Positions 26,151 through 34,869 of a DNA stretch of 64,000 nt are shown in pieces. The stretch spans positions 1,364,001-1,428,000 of the forward strand of contig NZ_JACOQD010000001.1 of NCBI RefSeq assembly GCF_014297365.1. Reading direction: 5' to 3'. Numbering within the stretch: the first letter of the stretch is position 1; the number at the start of each line of letters is the position of its first letter. The notes beneath the pieces are model-generated. The model had not been told where the DNA came from, made no database searches, and saw only the letters and a list, made by a program, of their open reading frames with translations. The translations under genes and the position numbers were made by a program. The DNA comes from Winogradskyella echinorum. GTDB taxonomy: Bacteria > Bacteroidota > Bacteroidia > Flavobacteriales > Flavobacteriaceae.

Positions 26151-27731
26151 ATGTTTAAAACATTAAAAAACGACATACCAGCGAGTATTGTCGTATTCTT
26201 TGTTGCATTACCATTATGTTTAGGTATTGCATTGGCCAGTGGAGCACCATTATTTTCAGGATTAATTGCGGGTATTATTGGAGGTATTGTTGTGGGCTCT
26301 TTAAGTGGTTCTAAAATTGGAGTTAGTGGACCAGCCGCTGGTTTGGCAGCTATAGTATTAACCGCAATAGGTACTTTAGGAGGTTATGAAAATTTCTTAG
26401 TCGCTGTTGTACTAGGAGGAATTATTCAGTTACTCTTTGGTGTGCTAAAAGCTGGTATTATTGGTTATTATTTTCCATCATCAGTGATTAAAGGTATGCT
26501 GACAGGTATCGGTATTATTATTATTTTAAAACAAATACCTCATTTTTTTGGGTATGATGCAGAACCAGAAGGAGCTTCTAGCTTTATGGAAATGTCTGGT
26601 GAAAACACGTTCTCAGCTCTTTGGAATATCTTTGATAATATTATCGTTGGTTCTATGGTGATCGGCTTTATATCGCTAGGTATTTTATTACTGTGGAGTA
26701 ATGTTTTAGTTAAAAAAGGAAAAATATTCGAAATTGTTCAAGGGCCATTAGTTGCGGTTGTTGTAGGTATAATATTTTATGTTATAACACAGTCTAACGA
26801 GAGTTTAGCAATTGCACAATCTCACTTAGTTAGTGTACCAGTTCCTGATGATTTCGATTCATTTATAGGTCAATTTAGCTTCCCTAATTTTGCTGAGATT
26901 ACAAATCCTGAAGTTTGGGTTGTAGCATTCACAATTGCGTTAGTAGCAAGTTTAGAAACTTTACTGTGTGTAGAGGCAACGGATAAGTTAGATCCAGATA
27001 AAAATGTAACACCAACAAATAGAGAGTTGTTAGCTCAGGGAACAGGAAATGTAATTTCAGGATTAATAGGTGGTCTTCCTATAACACAAGTTATTGTAAG
27101 AAGTTCTGCGAACATACAATCTGGTGGTAAAAGTAAAATGTCTGCAATTATACATGGTTTCTTATTATTAATTTCAGTAATTCTAATACCAAGATTATTA
27201 AACATGATACCGCTGTCTGTATTAGCTGCTGTTTTATTAATTGTTGGTTATAAATTGGCAAAACCGTCATTGTTTAAAAAAATGTATGATCTAGGTTGGA
27301 AACAATCAGTTCCGTTTTTTGTAACTGTTTTAGGTATTGTATTTACCGATTTATTGGTAGGTATTGGCTTAGGATTAGCTGTAGGTATTGTTGTTATACT
27401 AATTAAGAGTTACCAAAACTCTCATTTTCTTCATATCGAAGACAAGAGCAACGGAAAACATAAAATTAAGATGACACTTGCTGAAGAGGTTACATTTTTT
27501 AATAAAGGAGCCATTTTAAAAGAGTTAGAAAGTTTACCAAGAGACACATTCTTAGAATTAGATGTAAGAGAAACAAGATATCTTGATAATGATATTATAG
27601 AGATTCTAGATGACTTTGCATTTAAGGCAAAAGAAAGAAATATAGATATAAAGTTGATTTCAGAACGAGGTACTATTGAAAATCCAGATAGTTTTATTGA
27701 ATTCTTTAAATTAAGACCTAAAACAGCCTAA
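26151..27731 (+). CDS. SulP family anion transporter
   Basis: 526 residues. It opens with DIPASIVVFFVALPLCLGIA and KIGVSGPAAGLAAIV, the conserved first helices of SulP permeases, and has about 12-14 membrane helices to residue ~425. The remaining ~100 residues form a short STAS-like cytoplasmic domain (EVTFFNKGAILKELESL, LELDVRETRYLDNDII). SulP proteins move sulfate or bicarbonate with Na+ or H+. Co-location with a carbonic anhydrase favours bicarbonate, by inference. It is the first gene of a five-gene cluster. Confidence 0.9.
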   Translation: MFKTLKNDIPASIVVFFVALPLCLGIALASGAPLFSGLIAGIIGGIVVGSLSGSKIGVSGPAAGLAAIVLTAIGTLGGYENFLVAVVLGGIIQLLFGVLKAGIIGYYFPSSVIKGMLTGIGIIIILKQIPHFFGYDAEPEGASSFMEMSGENTFSALWNIFDNIIVGSMVIGFISLGILLLWSNVLVKKGKIFEIVQGPLVAVVVGIIFYVITQSNESLAIAQSHLVSVPVPDDFDSFIGQFSFPNFAEITNPEVWVVAFTIALVASLETLLCVEATDKLDPDKNVTPTNRELLAQGTGNVISGLIGGLPITQVIVRSSANIQSGGKSKMSAIIHGFLLLISVILIPRLLNMIPLSVLAAVLLIVGYKLAKPSLFKKMYDLGWKQSVPFFVTVLGIVFTDLLVGIGLGLAVGIVVILIKSYQNSHFLHIEDKSNGKHKIKMTLAEEVTFFNKGAILKELESLPRDTFLELDVRETRYLDNDIIEILDDFAFKAKERNIDIKLISERGTIENPDSFIEFFKLRPKTA

Positions 27732-27745
27732 TTAAATAAAACATT

Positions 27746-28552
27746 ATGGAAAATGATAAATATAAAATTTTAGTCCTTTCAGACTTAAAGAGAAACTCTA
27801 GTACAACTTTAAAAAATAGTGTGAGTTTAGCAAAAATGATTGATGCGGATTTACAACTTTTTCATGTTAAAAAACACACAGAAATCGTAACTAGAGAAAA
27901 TCAGTTGTCTGCAATGCGAAGTATAAATGAGGCTTTTATTAAAACTAAAAATAAAATAATAGGATTAATTGACCCGCTTTCAAAATCATACGATATAGAC
28001 ATTGATTATAATTTTTCATTTGGAAATTTAAAAGATGAAATAAGAAATTCTATCAAAAATTCTAAACCAGATATAATTGTATTAGGGCAAAGAGATTCTA
28101 AACCTTTAAAATTAGTTGGTGATAGTATAACTAGTTTTATACTAAAAGAATTTGATGGTATTGTAATGATTTCATCTCCAAATAATGTGTTAGAACCTAA
28201 TGAAAAAATGACCTTAGGAGTTTTAAATGGTTCTAAAAAGATATTTGATACTAAAATGTCTAAAAATTTAGTGTCTCATACTTCAACTCCATTAAAATCA
28301 TTTAAAGTAGTTGATTTTCAGAGTGAATCAAAACCTGCGTCTACGTTAAATGAAGAAAAAATGGTGGAATATGTTTTTGAGAAAAATGCCAATACAATAA
28401 CTACGCTTTCTTCATACCTATTAAAAAGTAAGATTAATTTATTATGTGTGGATAGAAATAAAAATGAAACAAAGAATATCACAAATACAGTAACTCCTTT
28501 AAAACAAGTGGTAGGTAAATTGGATGTTTCGTTATTGGTTTCGAGAGCGTAA
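27746..28552 (+). CDS. Universal stress protein family protein
   Basis: 268 residues, cytoplasmic. The first half has the UspA fold start YKILVLSDLKRNSSTTLKNS and the segment PDIIVLGQRDSKPLKLVGDS, close to the G-x2-G-x9-G nucleotide loop. The second half is a diverged second USP-like domain (about 150-268). It starts 14 bases after the first SulP gene. USP proteins near transporters often tune transport activity; that role is inferred. Confidence 0.82.
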   Translation: MENDKYKILVLSDLKRNSSTTLKNSVSLAKMIDADLQLFHVKKHTEIVTRENQLSAMRSINEAFIKTKNKIIGLIDPLSKSYDIDIDYNFSFGNLKDEIRNSIKNSKPDIIVLGQRDSKPLKLVGDSITSFILKEFDGIVMISSPNNVLEPNEKMTLGVLNGSKKIFDTKMSKNLVSHTSTPLKSFKVVDFQSESKPASTLNEEKMVEYVFEKNANTITTLSSYLLKSKINLLCVDRNKNETKNITNTVTPLKQVVGKLDVSLLVSRA

Positions 28553-28585
28553 AAAATAATAGTTTTAAATTAAAATCAATCGTTT

Positions 28586-29278
28586 ATGCACAGACAAATG
28601 CCAATGAATAAATTGAAAAATAAGCTAGGAATAGTTATGATAGCATTTTTACTATCGTTACCTAGTTTAATGAATGCTCAAGATAGTAATTTAGGTAATT
28701 GGCTTATATATATTGGAAATAAACAACTTAATGATAAATGGAATATCCATAACGAGGTACAATACAGAAATTATAATGCAGCTGGTGATTTAGAGCAGTT
28801 ATTATTACGAACTGGTTTGGGCTATAATATTACTGCAAATTCAAATATTTTACTTGGTTATGGTTATATTCTATCGGAAAATTATATTGGCGATTCTGAT
28901 GATAAAGTATCCGTAAATGAACATCGTATTTTTCAACAGTTTACAACAAAACAAAAAATTGGTAAGGTAGGTTTAAGCCATCGTTACCGATTTGAACAGC
29001 GTTTTGTAGAAGACGATTTTAGAATGCGTTTACGTTACTTTTTAGGACTTAATATTCCGTTACAGTACAAAGAAGATGCAAAAAATCCATTATATCTTTC
29101 TATTTATAATGAGATATTTTTAAATACGGAATCTTCAGTATTTGACAGAAATAGAGTTTACGGAGGTTTGGGATATAAATTTTCAAAAAATCTTAGGCTA
29201 GAGTTAGGTTATATGAATCAATTTTTTGAAACATCTGGTAGAGATCAAATTAATTTAATTGCATTCGTCAATTTTTAA
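28586..29278 (+). CDS. DUF2490 domain-containing predicted outer-membrane protein
   Basis: 230 residues. A leader with helix KLGIVMIAFLLSLPSLMNA is cleaved before QDSNLGNWLIYIGNKQLNDK, the typical DUF2490 beginning. The mature chain is an alternating barrel (IHNEVQYRNYNAAGDLEQLL, LSHRYRFEQRF) ending in IAFVNF with a terminal aromatic residue, as expected for outer-membrane insertion. A start at Met6 (MNKLKNK) is equally possible. It may give outer-membrane passage or be a passenger gene of the SulP cluster. Confidence 0.82.
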   Translation: MHRQMPMNKLKNKLGIVMIAFLLSLPSLMNAQDSNLGNWLIYIGNKQLNDKWNIHNEVQYRNYNAAGDLEQLLLRTGLGYNITANSNILLGYGYILSENYIGDSDDKVSVNEHRIFQQFTTKQKIGKVGLSHRYRFEQRFVEDDFRMRLRYFLGLNIPLQYKEDAKNPLYLSIYNEIFLNTESSVFDRNRVYGGLGYKFSKNLRLELGYMNQFFETSGRDQINLIAFVNF

Positions 29279-29337
29279 CTTAAGTTCTAACCTTAACTAT
29301 TATTTGTTTAAATTTAAAAAAAAGGTATAAATAAACT

Positions 29338-31215
29338 ATGAAGGACTTATTTAAACACATTAAAGGTGATGCATTTGGTGGTATCACGGCAGGGATTGTA
29401 GCTCTGCCTTTGGCATTAGCATTTGGTGTGTCTTCTGGCTTAGGGCCAGAAGCAGGTCTTTATGGAGCCATATTTATAAGTTTTTTTGCGGCCCTTTTTG
29501 GTGGAACTAACACGCAAATTTCTGGGCCAACTGCACCTATGACAGCTGTAAGTATGGTTGTTATTGCTGGAATTGTAGCCGCTAATGATGGTAGTGTAGA
29601 AAAAGCATTACCAGCTATTTTAACGGTTTTCTTGTTAGCAGGTTTAATACAAATTGGCTTAGGATTAATGGGTGTGGGAAAATATATAAGATACATTCCT
29701 TACCCAGTAGTTTCTGGTTTTATGACTGCAATTGGTGTAATTATCTTACTCACACAGATTTTACCTTCTTTAGGTTATAACCCAAAAGAAGATACAGAAT
29801 TTGTAAATAAATTTAAACCGCAAGCAGAAGAAGTTATTCTAGAAAATATTTTAAAGGATGAGGCTGGTGAAGGAATTTTAGTACTAGAAGACTTTAAAGA
29901 AACCATAGAACGCGCTGGTAAAATAACACCAGAGCAAATTTTAACCGAATCTAAAACACTAGCTGCAAAAGAAGCTTCGGGCACTATAGGTGCTATAAAG
30001 GTTTTACCAAGAGCTTTAAAAAATATTAAATGGTTAGAGCTAATATTAGCTTTAGGTACAATTTTTATTATTTATGGCTTTAAACGGATTACTACTAAGA
30101 TTCCTAGTACATTAGTTGCATTAGTAGTTATGTCTGGTATTGCTTATGGTTTTAACTTGGCTTATTTACCAATTTCAGAAATACCAAGTGGTATTCCAGT
30201 ACCTAAATTAGAAATGTTCTCTAATTTTAGCTTAAGTAGTATTTCACCATATATATTTACAGCACTTGCGCTGTCATTATTAGGTGCAATAGATTCATTG
30301 TTAACAAGTGTTGTTGCCGATAATATGACAAAAACCAAGCATAAGCCTAATAAAGAGCTAATTGGGCAAGGTATTGGTAATAGTATTGCTTCAATATTTG
30401 GTGGTATTCCTGGTGCAGGCGCAACAATAAGAACTGTTGTAAATATTAATGCTGGAGGTAAAACAAAACTATCAGGAATGATAGCTGGCATTATGCTTTT
30501 AGTTATAATGTTAGCCTTGGCACCTGTGGCATCAAAAATACCAGCAGCTGTATTAGCAGGTATATTAATAACTGTTGGTATTGGTGTAATGGATTACAAA
30601 GGACTTAAAGCAATTCCGAGTTTACCAAAAGACATTTCTATTTCTCTTTTTAAATTCTTTAAAATAAGGTTAAGCTCAGAAGTATTAATTATGTTAGTTG
30701 TATTGGTACTTTCAACCTTTTGGGATTTAATTTATGCGGTAGGTATAGGTTTAGTAATAGCGTCATTAATGTTCATGAAAAAAATTGGGGATTTAACAGC
30801 AGAACGTTCTGATGTAAAATCTTTAAAAGAAGAAGCATGGGCAGATGAAGGTAATTTTCCTGAAAATTTAAAAGAAGAAGTGTTTATTAAGCATGTTAAG
30901 GGACCACTCTTCTTCGGTTCTACCAGCGATTTTCAAGCTTTAACAGAACAAATTCCTAAAACAGCCAAAACTGTTATTTTACGATTAGGAAGAATGCAGT
31001 ATATGGATCAATCTGGTTTGTATGCGATGGAGGATATGTTACAAGAATTAAAAAAGGATGATGTTGAAGTTTTATTCGTTGGTCTCTTAAAACAGCCGCG
31101 TTATATGATGGAACGCATTGATATTATTCCAGATTTTATTCCGAATGAACATATTTTCAAAGATTTTAAAACCTGTTTAAAATGGGTAAAAGAAAATGTA
31201 AAAGATAAATATTAA
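29338..31215 (+). CDS. SulP family anion transporter with STAS domain
   Basis: 625 residues. The SulP opening GDAFGGITAGIVALPLALAF and TQISGPTAPMTAVSMV are present. An unusual hydrophilic insertion occupies about residues 150-225, between predicted helices (EDTEFVNKFKPQAEEVILEN onward). Residues ~515-620 are a complete STAS domain, with MQYMDQSGLYAMEDML where the regulatory Ser/Thr is found. It is larger than the first SulP of the cluster and diverged from it. The carbonic anhydrase starts 11 bases downstream. Confidence 0.92.
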   Translation: MKDLFKHIKGDAFGGITAGIVALPLALAFGVSSGLGPEAGLYGAIFISFFAALFGGTNTQISGPTAPMTAVSMVVIAGIVAANDGSVEKALPAILTVFLLAGLIQIGLGLMGVGKYIRYIPYPVVSGFMTAIGVIILLTQILPSLGYNPKEDTEFVNKFKPQAEEVILENILKDEAGEGILVLEDFKETIERAGKITPEQILTESKTLAAKEASGTIGAIKVLPRALKNIKWLELILALGTIFIIYGFKRITTKIPSTLVALVVMSGIAYGFNLAYLPISEIPSGIPVPKLEMFSNFSLSSISPYIFTALALSLLGAIDSLLTSVVADNMTKTKHKPNKELIGQGIGNSIASIFGGIPGAGATIRTVVNINAGGKTKLSGMIAGIMLLVIMLALAPVASKIPAAVLAGILITVGIGVMDYKGLKAIPSLPKDISISLFKFFKIRLSSEVLIMLVVLVLSTFWDLIYAVGIGLVIASLMFMKKIGDLTAERSDVKSLKEEAWADEGNFPENLKEEVFIKHVKGPLFFGSTSDFQALTEQIPKTAKTVILRLGRMQYMDQSGLYAMEDMLQELKKDDVEVLFVGLLKQPRYMMERIDIIPDFIPNEHIFKDFKTCLKWVKENVKDKY

Positions 31216-31226
31216 AAACAATAAAA

Positions 31227-31856
31227 ATGAAAGCACATACTAAAGAAACACAAGCAACAATGACCCCAGAAAAAGCTCTGGAATTTTTAAAAGAAGGTAA
31301 TATTAGGTTTCAGAATAACCTTAAAGCCAATAGAAATTTACTTGAACAAGTAAATGACACTGCAGATGGTCAGTTTCCTTTTGCAACAATTTTAAGTTGT
31401 ATTGACTCTAGAGTTTCTGCTGAATTAGTATTCGATCAAGGGTTAGGAGACATATTTAGTGTAAGAATTGCAGGTAACTTTGTTAATCAAGACATTTTAG
31501 GAAGTATGGAGTTTGCCTGTAAATTGGCCGGTACTAAATTAATTGTTGTATTAGGACATACAAGTTGTGGTGCAATAAAAGGTGCTTGTGATCATGCTAG
31601 AATGGGTAATCTAACTACTTTAATTAATAAAATTGAACCAGCGGTTTATGCTGTAGAAGAACCTAGCGATGAGTCTAAACGAAATTCTTCAAATTTAGAA
31701 TTTGTAGATGCTGTCTCTAAAAAAAATGTTGAAATGACTCTAGAGAATATTAAGAATCAGAGTGTTATTCTAAACGAAATGGAAAAAGATGGCGAAATTA
31801 AAATAGTAGGTGGTATGTATAACATTAGTACCGGAGAAGTAGAGTTTTATTCTTAA
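31227..31856 (+). CDS. Beta-class carbonic anhydrase
   Basis: 209 residues, cytoplasmic. Zinc and active-site motifs are complete: SCIDSR with Cys58, Asp60 and Arg62, and GHTSCGAIKGAC with His111 and Cys114. It interconverts CO2 and bicarbonate. Being 11 bases from a SulP gene it is almost surely co-transcribed. Together with two SulP permeases it suggests uptake of bicarbonate and supply of CO2/HCO3- to carboxylases, which matches the SulP-carbonic anhydrase fusions and pairs known in other bacteria. Confidence 0.94.
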   Translation: MKAHTKETQATMTPEKALEFLKEGNIRFQNNLKANRNLLEQVNDTADGQFPFATILSCIDSRVSAELVFDQGLGDIFSVRIAGNFVNQDILGSMEFACKLAGTKLIVVLGHTSCGAIKGACDHARMGNLTTLINKIEPAVYAVEEPSDESKRNSSNLEFVDAVSKKNVEMTLENIKNQSVILNEMEKDGEIKIVGGMYNISTGEVEFYS

Positions 31857-31876
31857 AAATTGTATGCTATAAGTTT

Positions 31877-31903
31877 AAAGCCATTCGCAAGAGTGGCTTT
31901 TTT
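31877..31903 (+). terminator. Rho-independent terminator
   Basis: Arms AAAGCCATTC and GAGTGGCTTT (one G-T pair) with a GCAA loop and six Ts. It overlaps the 3' end of the convergent cvpA-like gene by two bases. Confidence 0.8.
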
Positions 31904-32417
31904 ATGCTTCTTCGTCATTCGTTTCCTCTTCAGATTCACTTTTAATAAGATTAGGGAAAATCATAGGAGCCAAAGATTTTACAGGCTCATAAAGCACACT
32001 TTCTTCCAAATCTTCTTTTTCCATAAATGGAAGCGTATTATTTAATTTATTGAAAACAATTAGTAGTACACTTAAAATCAAGCCTATTTTTAGTGCTCCA
32101 AAAATACCACCAGCTAATTTATTTATGATACCTAAAGCTGCAAAATCGGCTAATTTAGTTAGTGCTTTTCCGGCTAAACTAATGGCTAATACAATAAGTA
32201 CAAAAGTTATGGCAAAGGCAACAATATTAATGGTTTTTTCTGCCCAGTCTACCTTAGATTCTAAAAACTCAGCTGCAAATCCACTAAAGTGTATAGCTCC
32301 ATACACACCCAAAACTAAGGCAACTAAAGAAGCAACTTCAACAAAAAGCCCTTTCATGGCTCCTCTAATTAGCCCAAATAATAATAGGGCTCCCAAAACA
32401 ATATCAATGATACTCAT
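31902..32417 (-). CDS. CvpA family membrane protein
   Basis: 171 residues. It begins MSIIDIVLGALLLFGLIRGA, the CvpA signature, followed by four membrane helices to about residue 125 and an acidic tail (NLIKSESEEETNDEEA). CvpA proteins are inner-membrane proteins linked to colicin V production in E. coli and to envelope or biofilm phenotypes elsewhere; the molecular role is unclear. It is a single gene, divergent from the 32488 gene with overlapping promoters. Confidence 0.9.
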   Translation of the reverse strand: MSIIDIVLGALLLFGLIRGAMKGLFVEVASLVALVLGVYGAIHFSGFAAEFLESKVDWAEKTINIVAFAITFVLIVLAISLAGKALTKLADFAALGIINKLAGGIFGALKIGLILSVLLIVFNKLNNTLPFMEKEDLEESVLYEPVKSLAPMIFPNLIKSESEEETNDEEA

Positions 32418-32434
32418 AATACTAGCGGTTTTAG

Positions 32435-32442
32435 CAAATATA
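32435..32442 (-). promoter_or_regulatory. Putative -7 box (TATATTTG) for cvpA-like gene
   Basis: On the minus strand TATATTTG is an exact match to TAnnTTTG, 17 bases before the ATG at 32417. Confidence 0.5.
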
Positions 32443-32445
32443 AAT

Positions 32446-32453
32446 TAACTTTG
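32446..32453 (+). promoter_or_regulatory. Putative -7 box (TAACTTTG) for the 32488 gene and pheS
   Basis: TAACTTTG matches TAnnTTTG and lies 34 bases before the ATG at 32488. It is only three bases from the opposing -7 box of cvpA, so the two promoters occupy the same DNA. Confidence 0.5.
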
Positions 32454-32487
32454 CCAATTCTATAACGCAGATTGTGTTAGATAAATT

Positions 32488-32844
32488 ATGGCAAGAGACG
32501 AGGAATTAAAAAAACGATGGGATTTAGTGGTAGAAAAACTTTCTAACCAATTCGCAGATGGTGATAAATTAGATCTAGATTCAATTATATATCTTATTGG
32601 TGTTCAAGAACTTGGGCAAATACATAGAGAATATAAAAAAGACCACAAACTAGATTTAATGCATATAGCCATTTGTAAAGTCTTAGAGCCTTATGGTTTT
32701 TATGAATTTGATTTTGTAGATGACGATGGTTGGCCACATTATAAGGTTAAAGCACAATTACCACATTTAAAAGCTGGCGAACAAAGTATTTTAATGAAAG
32801 AAGCCATTGTTAACTATTTTATAGAAACAGAATATATCAGTTAA
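32488..32844 (+). CDS. Conserved hypothetical cytoplasmic protein
   Basis: 118 residues, no signal or membrane segment. The sequence is acidic and helical, with IIYLIGVQELGQIHREYKKD and HIAICKVLEPYGFYEFDFVD as the best-defined segments. I recall close relatives in Flavobacteriaceae as hypothetical proteins but no function. It lies 35 bases upstream of pheS and shares its promoter region, so it may be co-transcribed with it. Confidence 0.75.
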   Translation: MARDEELKKRWDLVVEKLSNQFADGDKLDLDSIIYLIGVQELGQIHREYKKDHKLDLMHIAICKVLEPYGFYEFDFVDDDGWPHYKVKAQLPHLKAGEQSILMKEAIVNYFIETEYIS

Positions 32845-32879
32845 GATTTTTTAAATTTGCAGATTGAATTAAGGATATC

Positions 32880-33899
32880 ATGATAGATAAGATAAAAGAG
32901 CTCATAGCAGAAGCCGAAAGTTTTAAAGCACAATCTAAAGAAGAGGTTGAAGCATTTAGAATAAAATATTTAGGGTCTAAAGGACTTTTAAAACAATATT
33001 TTGCTGAGTTTAAAAATGTTGCTAACGACCAAAAAAAAGAATTTGGTCAGACTATCAATGAGCTTAAGAAAACTGCAGAAAATAAAGTTAATACTTTAAA
33101 AGAAGCTTTTGAAAATCAGGAGGAAGAAAATAGTGTGTATGGAGACTTATCGCGTCCTGGTGAGCCGATTGCTTTAGGAGCTAGACATCCTATTTCTATT
33201 GTAAAGAATCAGATTATAGATATCTTTTCTCGTATAGGTTTTAATGTAAGTGAAGGGCCAGAAATAGAAGACGACTGGCATAATTTTACAGCATTAAACT
33301 TGCCCGAATACCATCCGGCAAGAGATATGCAGGATACCTTTTTTATTCAAACCGATCCAGATATTTTATTACGTACGCATACCAGTTCGGTACAAGTACG
33401 TTATATGGAAAATAATAAACCACCTATCAGAACAATTTCACCAGGTCGTGTTTATAGAAATGAAGCGATTTCCGCACGTTCGCATTGTTTCTTCCACCAA
33501 GTTGAAGGTTTATATATTGATAAGGATGTGAGTTTTGCAGATTTAAAGCAAACACTTCAATATTTTACTACTGAGATGTTTGGTAAATCTAAGATTAGAT
33601 TACGTCCATCCTACTTTCCGTTTACGGAGCCAAGTGCTGAGGTAGATGTGTATTGGGGTTTAGAAACCGAAACTGACTACAAAATAACCAAAGGAACAGG
33701 ATGGTTAGAGATTATGGGTTGTGGCATGGTAGATCCTAATGTTTTAGAAAATTGTGGTATTGACTCTAAAGAATACTCTGGTTTTGCTTTTGGTATGGGA
33801 ATAGACCGTATTGCGATGTTACTTAACCAAATTAGTGATATTCGTTTATTAAGCGAAAATGATGTGCGTTTCTTAGAGCAGTTTAAATCTTCATTATAA
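32880..33899 (+). CDS. pheS: Phenylalanine-tRNA ligase alpha subunit
   Basis: 339 residues, standard length. An N-terminal coiled coil (about 1-90, KEEVEAFRIKYLGSKGLLKQ) binds tRNA-Phe. Class II motifs follow: HPISIVKNQI, the dimer interface; FHQVEGLYID with TISPGRVYRNE for motif 2; and GFAFGMGIDRIAMLLNQISD for motif 3. With PheT it charges tRNA-Phe; pheT is not in this window, which is normal for the phylum. A short TTG-started gene follows after 6 bases. Confidence 0.97.
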   Translation: MIDKIKELIAEAESFKAQSKEEVEAFRIKYLGSKGLLKQYFAEFKNVANDQKKEFGQTINELKKTAENKVNTLKEAFENQEEENSVYGDLSRPGEPIALGARHPISIVKNQIIDIFSRIGFNVSEGPEIEDDWHNFTALNLPEYHPARDMQDTFFIQTDPDILLRTHTSSVQVRYMENNKPPIRTISPGRVYRNEAISARSHCFFHQVEGLYIDKDVSFADLKQTLQYFTTEMFGKSKIRLRPSYFPFTEPSAEVDVYWGLETETDYKITKGTGWLEIMGCGMVDPNVLENCGIDSKEYSGFAFGMGIDRIAMLLNQISDIRLLSENDVRFLEQFKSSL

Positions 33900-33905
33900 T
33901 TTCTT

Positions 33906-34301
33906 TTGAAAAAAGATATTAAAATACCAGATGTAAAAGACGTACATGTTGCGGTTGTGCAAGAACAGCATCCAGAATATAAAACGCAAGATTGGAATGC
34001 CTACATCATTAATAACTCTGATAAAGATTTAGAAACAGTTCTCATTGTGTCTCAAGGCTATTCTGAAAAAAAAATGACACCTCCAATGCGTCATACTTTG
34101 GCTAAATTGCCAGCAAGAAGCTATGCTAAAATAGAATACTTACAAGAAAAGGTACTAGAGTTAAATAACGAGTTTAAGATTACTTTTTTTGAAGGCAACC
34201 AGATGTATGACAAGTCGTACTTATTTAGAAAGAACACTATTAATCTAAAGGCTTTACAGACTGTTCCTTTAATGCAGCTGAAGGGAGTTTTGGTGAAGTA
34301 G
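33906..34301 (+). CDS. Conserved hypothetical protein downstream of pheS
   Basis: 131 residues, cytoplasmic, unrecognised. The TTG at 33906 is used because it gives MKKDIKIPDVKDVHVAVVQE and no in-frame ATG occurs nearby. The middle part (DWNAYIINNSDKDLETVLIV, LAKLPARSYAKIEYL) reads as a beta-sandwich. It is coupled to pheS by a 6-base gap. Its last 62 bases overlap the end of the convergent RDD gene, so the two mRNAs are complementary there. Confidence 0.75.
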   Translation: MKKDIKIPDVKDVHVAVVQEQHPEYKTQDWNAYIINNSDKDLETVLIVSQGYSEKKMTPPMRHTLAKLPARSYAKIEYLQEKVLELNNEFKITFFEGNQMYDKSYLFRKNTINLKALQTVPLMQLKGVLVK

Positions 34302-34869
34302 AAGCTGTAATTTTTTTTATTCCAAATATAAGACCACTAATGAATGCTATGCATAAAAATGCAAGTGCAACCATTTCTAATGTTTCTATCTTGTTCTCGT
34401 TGACAATGTAGAAAATTAAAAAGCCTAGAATAGTTTGATTAAAAACTAAAATTAAAGGCTGCTTAATTTCAATTTTCCTTAGCTCTATATCTTTAATTAC
34501 ATAGGTGTTAGAAAAACTATCGTGTATGGCACGTTCATCATCACTAACACCAGATAATATGCTAATAAAACGACTTAGTGTTCTTATTAAAAGTTGTATG
34601 ATCGTTGGTGGATTTCCACTACTAGTAACAACTTTTGTTTGTGTTTGATATTTCCCAGGAGTTCTTCCTAAAGCTAATTCAAAACCAAAATAATAAAGAA
34701 ATCTAACAAACAGATACATTAAAAAGGCGACTTTATAACTTTCAAATGTTAGGTAAGCAACCAGTAATCCAAAAAAAGAAGAGATGATAAAATCAATGAT
34801 TAAATTTTCACCACGACTCTCTTCATTGGCAAGATTAAGATTCTTGTACTTTTGGTTCGTAATTTTCAT
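34240..34869 (-). CDS. RDD family membrane protein
   Basis: 209 residues. The first helix starts RGENLIIDFIISSFFG, in which the usual R-x3-D of the RDD domain is partly retained (RGENLIID). LALGRTPGKYQTQTKVVTSS is the conserved RDD loop, followed by LIRTLSRFISIL. Two more helices near residues 140-185 complete it. RDD proteins are small membrane proteins, some acting as Na+/H+ antiporters. Its ATG overlaps the TAA of gpsA by one base. Confidence 0.82.
   Translation of the reverse strand: MKITNQKYKNLNLANEESRGENLIIDFIISSFFGLLVAYLTFESYKVAFLMYLFVRFLYYFGFELALGRTPGKYQTQTKVVTSSGNPPTIIQLLIRTLSRFISILSGVSDDERAIHDSFSNTYVIKDIELRKIEIKQPLILVFNQTILGFLIFYIVNENKIETLEMVALAFLCIAFISGLIFGIKKITASTSPKLPSAALKEQSVKPLD

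Noticed and set aside
32050..32448. Plus-strand frame opposite cvpA
   Set aside because: Shadow of a gene with clear CvpA motifs and membrane topology; no family character of its own.
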